Below are positions 1 through 5,845 of a stretch of DNA of 29,440 nt, one piece after another. This DNA comes from a virus. The notes beneath the pieces were generated by a model. That model was given only the letters and a program-made list of their open reading frames with translations, ran no database searches and was not told the origin of the DNA. The stretch spans positions 1 to 29,440 of the IMG/VR virus record IMGVR_UViG_3300024344_000090. One strand, written 5' to 3'. How positions within the stretch are numbered: position 1 is the stretch's first letter; every line of letters begins with the position of its first letter. A program made the position numbers and the translations under genes.

Positions 1-30
1 TAAAAGCGTCAGGATAAAGGAACCATAATT

Positions 31-336
31 ATGGCACGGCAAAACAATTACTATAGAGTAAACTCAAGCGAGAACTTGGCGGCTACTACAACGTCAGGAG
101 CTACCCGTACAGGAGCTTGTCCAGCAGGAGTTACGCAGGCTCGTATATCCGCAACTGCCTTGGCCTATGTAGAGGTAAAAGGTGGTCAGGGAGCAACTCC
201 TACTGCTACAGTTGCGGGTTCTGTTCAGATAAACCCATACGATGCAGAACAGTTCACAGTATTAGAAGGTGACAAGATTGCAGCAATTACTGCATCTGGA
301 ACCGCAACAGTGAACGTAACTTGGCTAGAGGGATAA
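31..336 (+). CDS. Small beta-rich phage protein, possible virion decoration protein
   Basis: This encodes 101 residues starting at ATG, with an AAGGA ribosome-binding site 9 nt upstream. The protein is rich in Ala, Thr, Gly and Val and has the alternating pattern of a beta-sandwich. Its second half contains motifs such as YVEVKGG and VLEGDKIAAI. It has no signal peptide or membrane segment. Small proteins of this look occur among phage head-decoration and tail-accessory proteins, but I cannot name the family with certainty. It sits directly before the tail-fibre cluster with a 6-nt gap, so a virion role is inferred from context. The 30 nt before it begin with TAA, which may be the stop of a gene outside the window. 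Confidence 0.75.
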   Translation: MARQNNYYRVNSSENLAATTTSGATRTGACPAGVTQARISATALAYVEVKGGQGATPTATVAGSVQINPYDAEQFTVLEGDKIAAITASGTATVNVTWLEG

Positions 337-342
337 CACGCT

Positions 343-1119
343 GTGGCTACAAACAAAAAGATCACAGAACTAACAGAACTAACCGAAGCTGATCTGGCTG
401 AAGATGATGTTATACCCATAGTTGACATTAGTGCTGGAACAACGCATAAAATTCAGAAGTCTACTCTAGCCGCTGCTGTAGCAGGTGTAGCGTCTGTAGC
501 TGCAACCAGCCCCATAGCTGTAGACACTTCTACAGGGGCTGTTACAGTCTCCACAGGAACCATTCCTGTAAACAAAGGCGGTACAGGAGCTACCACAGCC
601 ACTGCTGCTGCCACAGCCTTGGGAGTAGGTACAGGCGATAGCCCTCAGTTTACCGCTGTGAACGTAGGGGCTGCTTCTGACACAACCTTGGCACGAGCGA
701 GTGCAGGTAACTTGACAGTTGAAGGTAACGAGCTATATCGTGCTGGAGGCACTGACGTACCAGTTGCAGATGGCGGTACAGGAAGATCAACTCTTACAGC
801 GAACTATGCTCTTTTAGGAGATGGAACCAGTGCGGTTCAAATGATTGCTCCCGGCACTAGCGGAAATCTTCTAACCTCTAACGGCTCTACTTGGGCTTCC
901 ACCACCCCTGCTGCGGGAGGTGCAGGTTACTTTTTAGGGAATAGTTCAGGAGCTACAGGCGATACCACTAACGGATTGACCGATATCTTCAGAGTGAACA
1001 ATGCGGCTCTAGCAACTAGCGTTGTAATAGCTGCCTCTACTAACGCTTCTGCCACAGGGCCACTCACTGTCAATACTGGAATCACATTGACTGTAACTGG
1101 CACACTAGCTATCATCTAG
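343..1119 (+). CDS. Tail fibre-like protein with GGTG repeats
   Basis: This encodes 258 residues starting at GTG. The N-terminus (KKITELTELTEADLAEDD, then a VIPIVD segment) is a head module seen in many phage fibre proteins, presumably the part that docks on the virion. Two repeats follow, each opening with I/V-P-V-x-x-GGTG (residues about 74-82 and 140-147). The first continues into ALGVGTGDSPQF and the second into LLGDGTSAVQ; these are typical of trimeric fibre shafts. The C-terminus is Ser/Thr/Ala/Gly-rich beta sequence ending in a hydrophobic strand. It has no signal peptide. It is the first of five fibre or collar-type genes in a row. The fibre class is well supported; which receptor it binds cannot be told. 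Confidence 0.85.
   Translation: MATNKKITELTELTEADLAEDDVIPIVDISAGTTHKIQKSTLAAAVAGVASVAATSPIAVDTSTGAVTVSTGTIPVNKGGTGATTATAAATALGVGTGDSPQFTAVNVGAASDTTLARASAGNLTVEGNELYRAGGTDVPVADGGTGRSTLTANYALLGDGTSAVQMIAPGTSGNLLTSNGSTWASTTPAAGGAGYFLGNSSGATGDTTNGLTDIFRVNNAALATSVVIAASTNASATGPLTVNTGITLTVTGTLAII
577..783 (+). repeat. GGTG fibre-shaft repeat pair
   Basis: The 12-nt string GGCGGTACAGGA occurs exactly at 577-588 and again at 772-783. In both places it encodes the GGTG turn of a fibre-shaft repeat within the gene at 343-1119. Confidence 0.7.
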
Positions 1120-1128
1120 GGAAACGAT

Positions 1129-1815
1129 ATGAGTACTCTTAAAGCAGATACCGTCCAAAGTAAAAGTTCCAACACTGACTTGACCATAGCGGGGGATGGG
1201 ACAGGGGTTCCCAATCTGGAAGCAGGGTTCAAGGTTGGCGGCGTTGCGGGAGTACCCACCGCATCGATACAAGACGATGCAGTAACACTTGCAAAGATGG
1301 CTGCTGGAACAGATGGGAACTTGATTACCTACGATACCTCTGGTAATCCAGCCCATGTCGTAACAGGAAGTTCGGGACAAGTTTTGACCTCAAATGGTGC
1401 GGGAGCAGCCCCAACTTTTCAATCAGGTGGTCCTGACCAAGCATCTCAAGCTGAGATAGAAGGGGAAAGTAATGTCGATAAATACATCCCCCCTGATTTA
1501 CTAAAAAAAGCGCCTAGCTCGTGTAAGGTGTGGGCTTATGTCTCACGAGGCGGTGGAACACCAACTCTAGGTGGACCTTCTTATAACATGACAAGCGTGA
1601 CGGATGATGGGGATAGTCAAACAATTATGACCATAGCCACAGATTTTAGTTCCGTCACCTACAGCCCCGCTGCTGTTATGGTCGCTGATTCAACGAGCTT
1701 TGCTTTTGTCCACACATTGGCGGTTGGTTCTTTTAAGGTGAAGGTAGCTAACGATGGTGGTGGATCAGAAGATAGTAGAGACTTTGCTTGTCAAGCCTTT
1801 GGAGATCAGGCATGA
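1129..1815 (+). CDS. Tail fibre protein, paralogue A
   Basis: This encodes 228 residues starting at ATG. Residues 1-60 form a head module (MSTLKADTV; TDLTIAGDGTGVPNLEAG; GFKVGG; GVPTASIQDDAV) shared with the gene at 2274 and more distantly with the one at 3473. A Ser/Gly-rich linker follows (ITYDTSGNP, SSGQVLTSNGAG), typical of marine-phage fibres. Residues about 103-228 are a distinct C-terminal domain with WAYVSRGGG and many Thr/Ser/Val strands, the likely receptor-binding part. The stop overlaps the start of the next gene by 4 nt (ATGA), and that gene looks like its assembly chaperone. Assignment as a fibre is firm; target specificity is unknown. Confidence 0.85.
   Translation: MSTLKADTVQSKSSNTDLTIAGDGTGVPNLEAGFKVGGVAGVPTASIQDDAVTLAKMAAGTDGNLITYDTSGNPAHVVTGSSGQVLTSNGAGAAPTFQSGGPDQASQAEIEGESNVDKYIPPDLLKKAPSSCKVWAYVSRGGGTPTLGGPSYNMTSVTDDGDSQTIMTIATDFSSVTYSPAAVMVADSTSFAFVHTLAVGSFKVKVANDGGGSEDSRDFACQAFGDQA
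1201..1280 (+). repeat. Fibre head-module repeat, copy 1
   Basis: This stretch of the gene at 1129 is similar at DNA level to 2349-2430 in the gene at 2274. The longest exact match is 17 nt, GGAGTACCCACCGCATC, at 1249-1265 and 2397-2413. Both encode the GVPTAS part of the shared head module. Confidence 0.75.
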
Positions 1816-2270
1816 GGAAATTTGTAATTGTTAAGGACGGGATTGCACGAATTATGGAGGCTCAAGATTATGTCGATCCTTCAGATGAAATAAAGAAATG
1901 GCATCCCGATGACCAAGCCAAAGTTACTAGTGTTAGGGAAATTAGTGAAAGCGATATTCCTGTAAACAGAACTGTTGCGTTGCGAAATGCGTGGGAAGAT
2001 GATGGGACAAACATTACTGTCAACTTATCAAAAGCAAGGGTCAATAAAACAGATGAGATTAGACCAGAACGTAATTCTAGGTTGGCTGAGTTAGATGTTG
2101 AATACATCAGGGCTGATGAGGCTGGTAACACAGATAAAAAACAATCAATAGCCACGGTCAAGCAGCAGCTACGCGATCTCCCACAAACAATTCAGTCGGA
2201 TTTAGATGCTTTAGATACGCCAGATGCTTTAGAAAAATTCACTCCGACATGGCCGACTGAAGGAGAATAG
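1812..2270 (+). CDS. Tail fibre assembly chaperone-like protein 1
   Basis: This encodes 152 residues. I place the start at ATG 1812, which overlaps the preceding stop as ATGA and has GGAG just upstream, rather than at the in-frame ATG 24 nt earlier. The N-terminal half is a small charged domain (FVIVKDGIARIMEAQDYV). The C-terminal half has the R-x-x-R-L-x-x-x-D...QLRDLPQ...FTPTWPTE pattern of phage tail-fibre assembly and tail-assembly chaperone proteins (the PF16778-like C-terminal helical region). The same LRDLP...WPT ending recurs in the gene at 3101. Its position directly behind a fibre gene supports a role in folding or attaching that fibre. The family call rests on this C-terminal pattern only. 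Confidence 0.65.
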   Translation: MRKFVIVKDGIARIMEAQDYVDPSDEIKKWHPDDQAKVTSVREISESDIPVNRTVALRNAWEDDGTNITVNLSKARVNKTDEIRPERNSRLAELDVEYIRADEAGNTDKKQSIATVKQQLRDLPQTIQSDLDALDTPDALEKFTPTWPTEGE

Positions 2271-2273
2271 CAG

Positions 2274-3104
2274 ATGAGTACAATTAACGTCACGACAATA
2301 ATTCCCTCCGAAGGGACCAATACTGATCTTGATCTCTCAGGTAAAGGCACGGGTCGTCCTGATTTACAGGCTGGTTTCAAAGTTGGCGGCACTGCTGGAG
2401 TACCCACCGCATCCATTCGGGATGATGCGATCACTTCTGCCAAAATAGCAGATGATGCTGTCGTTACGGCTGCAATAGCTGATGATGCGATTACAGCAGC
2501 GTTAATGGCTGATGATGCCGTAGGAGTTGCTCAACTTTCGGCAACTGGCACAGCCTCTGCGAGTAATTTCCTGCGTGGTGACAATTCTTGGGCGGAAGCA
2601 GGTGGCGGTAAAATTCTCCAAGTAGTGTCCACCTACAACAACGATTATGCCTCACACTCAAATACGAATGTTGATTCACCAGCGGAAATTGTAACAGCGA
2701 CTATTACTCCAGCAGCAACATCCTCTAAAATTTTAATGATGGGGCATTTTACAGGCTCGTCTACTAGCGGCGATGTTCAGTTCGTAGGTATCAAACTCTA
2801 TAGAGATTCTACATTAATTGGTGAGGGCGATGCGAGTTCAAGAAACGGTACAGAAGGTGTTTTGCATACAGCGCAGTTTCGAGATGACCATTATTCCAAA
2901 CCAAGTTCCACTTCTTTGACATTCGTGGACAGTCCATCCAGTACATCCTCCATTACCTACCGATTAAAAGCCTTTGCCAACCATGTTTCTGGATCGTCAC
3001 TTTCTAATTTAACTTTGATACAAAATTCTGGTGGTTACGATTACAATAACAAAGAACAGGCTGTCGGAACGACAACTTTAATTTTAATGGAGATAGGCGC
3101 ATGA
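2274..3104 (+). CDS. Tail fibre protein, paralogue B
   Basis: This encodes 276 residues from ATG, preceded by AAGGAGA. Residues 1-50 match the head module of the gene at 1129 (TDLDLSGKGTGRPDLQAG; GFKVGG; AGVPTASIRDDAI). Four ten-residue repeats of the type DDAITxAxIA follow (residues about 50-89), predicted to be a helical or coiled-coil shaft. The C-terminal domain (from KILQVVSTYNND) contains TPAATSSKILMMGHF and finishes TTLILMEIGA, an ending common in marine-phage fibre tips. The C-terminal domain is unrelated by eye to that of paralogue A, so the head is conserved and the tip exchanged. The stop overlaps the following chaperone-like gene as ATGA. Confidence 0.87.
   Translation: MSTINVTTIIPSEGTNTDLDLSGKGTGRPDLQAGFKVGGTAGVPTASIRDDAITSAKIADDAVVTAAIADDAITAALMADDAVGVAQLSATGTASASNFLRGDNSWAEAGGGKILQVVSTYNNDYASHSNTNVDSPAEIVTATITPAATSSKILMMGHFTGSSTSGDVQFVGIKLYRDSTLIGEGDASSRNGTEGVLHTAQFRDDHYSKPSSTSLTFVDSPSSTSSITYRLKAFANHVSGSSLSNLTLIQNSGGYDYNNKEQAVGTTTLILMEIGA
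2349..2430 (+). repeat. Fibre head-module repeat, copy 2
   Basis: This is the second copy of the head-module segment described at 1201-1280. The conservation at nucleotide level suggests duplication or recombination between the two fibre genes. Confidence 0.75.
2421..2540 (+). repeat. Four 30-bp tandem repeats in fibre shaft
   Basis: Units begin at 2421, 2451, 2481 and 2511, each starting GATGATGC and each encoding ten residues (DDA-I/V...). The fourth unit is degenerate. The exact 30-bp period keeps frame and gives a repetitive shaft that could expand or contract by slippage. Confidence 0.85.
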
Positions 3105-3460
3105 GTATGCTTGGCTTAACAGAAACGCTGTTATCTCTTCAGCCAGAAGGACAAATTTGGAGATTCTCTGTCCTTGGTCATGTCACAGACGAGGCCACTT
3201 TTAATTCTAACGTGCGGTGGAACGAGCCAGAAACGGCTCCGATTGATTGGGCTGCTGTACAGGCTGCTGGCAATGTTGGGGAGGATATAGTTTCATGGAG
3301 ACAATTGCGCTGGAAACGGGACGAGCTTCTTGAGGAAACAGATTGGTGGATGATGCGTGGCAACGCTACGGAAGAGCAGTTGGCTTATCGACAAGCCCTG
3401 CGCGATCTCCCTGAGAACACAGACGATCCAGCCAATCCAACTTGGCCGACTAAGCCGTAG
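3101..3460 (+). CDS. Tail fibre assembly chaperone-like protein 2
   Basis: This encodes 119 residues from an ATG that overlaps the preceding fibre stop as ATGA, with GGAG upstream. The C-terminal part shows the strong pattern R-W-K-R-D-x-L-L-x-E-T-D-W-W, then YRQALRDLPENT and a final PTWPTKP, which is the classic signature of phage tail-fibre assembly and tail-assembly chaperones (PF16778-like). The N-terminal half (LLSLQPEGQIWRF) differs from the other copy. The signature is clearer here than in the gene at 1812. Placement behind fibre paralogue B suggests it is that fibre's dedicated chaperone. Confidence 0.75.
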   Translation: MSMLGLTETLLSLQPEGQIWRFSVLGHVTDEATFNSNVRWNEPETAPIDWAAVQAAGNVGEDIVSWRQLRWKRDELLEETDWWMMRGNATEEQLAYRQALRDLPENTDDPANPTWPTKP

Positions 3461-3472
3461 GAGTAACGATTT

Positions 3473-4204
3473 ATGACAAGCACGATCAAGGCCGATGTTG
3501 TAACAGCCCAGACTACTAACGGCAATGTGACATTGCAGGGAAACGGGACGGGTACTGTAGTTATTGGTGACAATACTGCCATCACTGGAACTACACCAAC
3601 ACTGACCATTGGCGATGCAGGGGCAGAGGATACAAAGATAGTTTTCGATGGAAACGCACAAGACTTTCATATTGGATTAGATGATACTGCTGATTCTCTT
3701 GTACTTGGTTTAGGATCAACTCTTGGAACAACCTCTCACATTGTGATGGATGCGACAGGTGCAGTTACAAAACCACTCACACCAGCATTTTTTGCTTACA
3801 ATTCGACTTCACGCAGCAATGTTACGGGTAATGCAGTTACTTATAATGTCGTTTTCGACACGGAAGTGTTTGACCAAAACGCTGACTTTGCATCAAATAC
3901 TTTTACTGCTCCAGTAACAGGAAGATACTTTTTACAAGGTCAGGTTTCAACAGATGCTCAAACCACTACAAATACAGATGGTATCTTAGCACTTGTTACC
4001 TCAAATCGAACATTAAGTGTTTATTATAATCCGGGCAATATGGAAGGTCCAGCCGCAACGGGACAATGTTCGATAAGTTTTTCTGGTATTTTTGATATGG
4101 ATGCTTCCGACACTGCATATGTGCAAGTAAAAATCTATCAGGGAACTCAGACCATTAATCTACAACCCACTAATACATTTTTCACAGGCGCACTTATAGC
4201 CTAG
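3473..4204 (+). CDS. Tail fibre protein with C1q/TNF-like tip
   Basis: This encodes 243 residues from ATG. The N-terminus (TSTIKADVV; TTNGNVTLQGNGTG) is a diverged version of the head module of the two preceding fibres. A repeat-like beta region with TIGDAGAEDTKIVFDG follows. Residues about 100-243 resemble a C1q/TNF-like jelly-roll: PAFFAYNST, then VVFDTEVFDQ, then FTAPVTGRYFLQGQV, then a late DTAYVQVKI and the ending TFFTGALIA. C1q-like domains form trimers and bind ligands at their tips, and they are known at the ends of some phage fibres. Unlike the other two paralogues, this one has no chaperone-like gene directly after it. Confidence in the C1q-like fold is moderate. Confidence 0.8.
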   Translation: MTSTIKADVVTAQTTNGNVTLQGNGTGTVVIGDNTAITGTTPTLTIGDAGAEDTKIVFDGNAQDFHIGLDDTADSLVLGLGSTLGTTSHIVMDATGAVTKPLTPAFFAYNSTSRSNVTGNAVTYNVVFDTEVFDQNADFASNTFTAPVTGRYFLQGQVSTDAQTTTNTDGILALVTSNRTLSVYYNPGNMEGPAATGQCSISFSGIFDMDASDTAYVQVKIYQGTQTINLQPTNTFFTGALIA

Positions 4205-4236
4205 GGCGAAATAACCAATCTTAAAGGAGATTAAAA

Positions 4237-4521
4237 ATGGCAAGTTTATCAGTAACAGTGACCATAGACGACACAGATCAAATGGTTCTGAAAAATGATA
4301 TATTAGATATTGATGAGTGGGTTCAAAACGCTGTAACAGGGAAGATTAATAATTGCTGGAAGCGTATGCAAAATAATTGGACTACAAAGTTGATTAATGA
4401 TGAATCTTTTACAGATTCTATTCCAAGCAATAAAACAGACTTTGTTACTTTGGTTACTTCAAGAGCAGATTATAAAGACCGTGCTGCAATGGATGCAGAA
4501 GGTAACACCATTGAAGATTAG
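4237..4521 (+). CDS. Small fibre-cluster protein of unknown function
   Basis: This encodes 94 residues from ATG with a strong AAAGGAG site. The sequence runs LSVTVTIDDTDQMVLKND, then DIDEWVQNAVTGKINNC with KRMQNNW, and ends in an acidic tail. Most of it looks helical and it has no signal peptide or membrane segment. Similar small proteins, with a short N-terminal strand and a WVxxAVxGKI helix, accompany tail-fibre genes in many aquatic phages, but I know of no assigned function. It lies between the C1q-like fibre and a secreted-type protein, with an 11-nt overlap with the latter if the TTG start there is correct. Confidence 0.7.
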   Translation: MASLSVTVTIDDTDQMVLKNDILDIDEWVQNAVTGKINNCWKRMQNNWTTKLINDESFTDSIPSNKTDFVTLVTSRADYKDRAAMDAEGNTIED

Positions 4522-4864
4522 ACAAACCTTAATATTCATAGCTTCTCTCGCAGTGGCAAGTATAGCTCTGAACACCTCGCTACACGCTCAATGTGCAAAG
4601 CCAGAAGCGGAGCTAACAGCAATTGGACAATACTGTGTAGATTCGTATGAACAGCTTGTTAAGGAAACAGAAGAGAAGGACCAGTTTTTAGCATTTGTAG
4701 GACTGACTGTGACAGGAACCCCTCTATGGTTCTTTGCCAGTTCCAAGGCTTTTAGCGTATTTTTCAGAGACTTTGCCACAGGGAAATACTGTACTGCTCC
4801 TAACTACTTTGGCAAAATTGTAGATAGTAATACTTCCGACACTGACTTAGGTGAACCAACATGA
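4511..4864 (+). CDS. Signal-peptide-bearing small membrane or periplasmic protein
   Basis: I choose TTG 4511, 8 nt after AGAAGG, over the in-frame ATG at 4493, which has no ribosome-binding site. This gives 117 residues beginning MKIRQ and then a hydrophobic stretch ending in LHA before QC, a good signal-peptidase-I-type leader (cleavage after about residue 26). A second hydrophobic stretch (FLAFVGLTVTGTPLWFF, about 59-75) may be a membrane helix. Four cysteines lie outside or at the edge of the leader-plus-helix region. It is odd to find an exported protein inside a tail-fibre cluster. A host-surface role, for example superinfection exclusion or lysis control, is possible but is only inference. 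The stop overlaps the next gene as ATGA. Confidence 0.6.
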   Translation: MKIRQTLIFIASLAVASIALNTSLHAQCAKPEAELTAIGQYCVDSYEQLVKETEEKDQFLAFVGLTVTGTPLWFFASSKAFSVFFRDFATGKYCTAPNYFGKIVDSNTSDTDLGEPT

Positions 4865-5349
4865 CTGTAGAATCTGCAACATATATAAGCCAGCTAAATA
4901 CCGCTTACCCTGCTGCTGGAGATAACATTTCTGAGGGTGACGATCATGTACGGTTGGTTAAATCAGTACTGAAAGCGCAGTTTCCAAACTTGGCTACCAC
5001 GGCTGTTTCGCAAACCAGCGCACAGATGAACAAACTTGGCTTTGAGGTGGGTACTATAGTGATGTTTGCTTCAGGAACAGCACCTACCACAGAGACTATC
5101 AGCGGTGTTAGAGATTGGCTACTGTGTGATGGTACTGCTTACAGTACCTCAACCTATTCTGCCCTATACGCTGTTGTTGGAGTAGTGTTTGGAACATCTG
5201 GAAGTGACTTTAGAGTTCCTGACTATAGAGCGCACATACCAGTAGGAGTTGGAGGAGCTTTTGTACTGGGAACTGCTCAAACCAAAGCTATAGGAACAGA
5301 GTCAGCCACTATAAGCCTACAGCCTATTAACTTTTTGATTAAAACATGA
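4861..5349 (+). CDS. Tail collar domain fibre protein
   Basis: This encodes 162 residues from an ATG overlapping the previous stop. Residues 1-55 are a short phage-docking module (ATYISQLN; GDNISEGDDHVRLVKSVLK). Residues about 61-135 are a phage tail-collar domain (PF07484 type): VGTIVMFASGTAP, then WLLCDGTAYS, ALYAVVGVVFG, FRVPDYRAHIPVGVG. Collar domains occur in short tail fibres and fibre tips of many phages. The protein ends shortly after the domain, so it is a compact, perhaps stub-like, fibre or collar subunit. The assignment is firm; the exact place in the virion is not. Confidence 0.9.
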   Translation: MTVESATYISQLNTAYPAAGDNISEGDDHVRLVKSVLKAQFPNLATTAVSQTSAQMNKLGFEVGTIVMFASGTAPTTETISGVRDWLLCDGTAYSTSTYSALYAVVGVVFGTSGSDFRVPDYRAHIPVGVGGAFVLGTAQTKAIGTESATISLQPINFLIKT

Positions 5350-5453
5350 CAAACCCAAAATGCGATAATCCAGACTGCGCTTGCGATCCTTGCGAGTGTA
5401 CAGAAGATGATCCTTGCAAATGTAGAAACGGGAGTGATGACGATGAAGTATGA
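5346..5453 (+). CDS. 35-residue cysteine-rich peptide, metallothionein-like spacing
   Basis: This short gene starts at an ATG that overlaps the collar gene's stop as ATGA and ends at TGA 5451-5453. The product has 35 residues, of which seven are cysteine, all within residues 6-26, with the pattern CDNPDCACDPCECTED followed by DPCKC. The repeated CxC and CxxC spacing with acidic residues between resembles small metal-thiolate proteins of the metallothionein class, though no specific family is recognised. The C-terminus is acidic (SDDDEV). Coding status is supported by the ATGA overlap upstream and the 11-nt overlap with the gene at 5443. A role in metal binding is inference. Confidence 0.65.
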   Translation: MTNPKCDNPDCACDPCECTEDDPCKCRNGSDDDEV

Positions 5454-5604
5454 ATCTAGTAAAAATTCTAACTACAAGAAAGAGGTGGGAGATCGTAACT
5501 TACCTCGCGGTGGTGGTGGGAATTATACAGAAGCAGAAGTTAAGAAAGGCGGTGACGGCAATCGTTACTACAAAGGTACTATCTACGGCAACAGCCGAGG
5601 TTAG
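5443..5604 (+). CDS. Small basic Gly-rich protein, unknown function
   Basis: I place the start at ATG 5443 with GGAG 8 nt upstream, giving 53 residues; a TTG 36 nt earlier is in frame but less well placed. The protein is basic and Gly/Asn/Tyr-rich, with RGGGGNYTEAEVKKGGDGN in the middle and a YYKGTIYGNSRG end. It looks largely disordered. No family is recognised. It overlaps the cysteine-rich peptide by 11 nt and precedes the gene at 5610 by 5 nt, so it is part of the same transcription unit leading to the capsid genes. Confidence 0.6.
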   Translation: MKYESSKNSNYKKEVGDRNLPRGGGGNYTEAEVKKGGDGNRYYKGTIYGNSRG

Positions 5605-5609
5605 CACTA

Positions 5610-5831
5610 GTGGATATTAAGGAACGTGCAAACCAAGCGTCTATAATTCTAAACAATCCCATCATTAAAGAAATGTGGGAAACTTTGGAAAAAGACCATA
5701 TTGCAAATTGGCTTAATACCGCTGATTATACTGAACAGGAATCATATTGGCATAAGATTAACGCTCTACGCTCCGTAAAGGAATACCTGGAATCGTTAGT
5801 TTATGCTGATAAGATCGAAAATAAAGAATAG
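5610..5831 (+). CDS. Small helical phage protein upstream of scaffold
   Basis: This encodes 73 residues starting at GTG. The product is helical and charged, with ANQASIILNNPIIKEMWETL and INALRSVKEYLESLV. Small proteins with the pattern 'NNPxxxE...Lxxxx...LRxVxxxLExL' are often encoded beside portal, scaffold and capsid genes in podoviruses and siphoviruses; their role is not established. It has no membrane segment. It is followed after 14 nt by the scaffold gene, so co-expression with head genes is likely. Confidence 0.72.
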   Translation: MDIKERANQASIILNNPIIKEMWETLEKDHIANWLNTADYTEQESYWHKINALRSVKEYLESLVYADKIENKE

Positions 5832-5845
5832 GGAGAAACCTAGTT

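Noticed and set aside
2421-2540. Regular 30-bp repeat as a possible CRISPR array
   Set aside because: There are no spacers: the repeats are contiguous, in frame and encode a fibre shaft.
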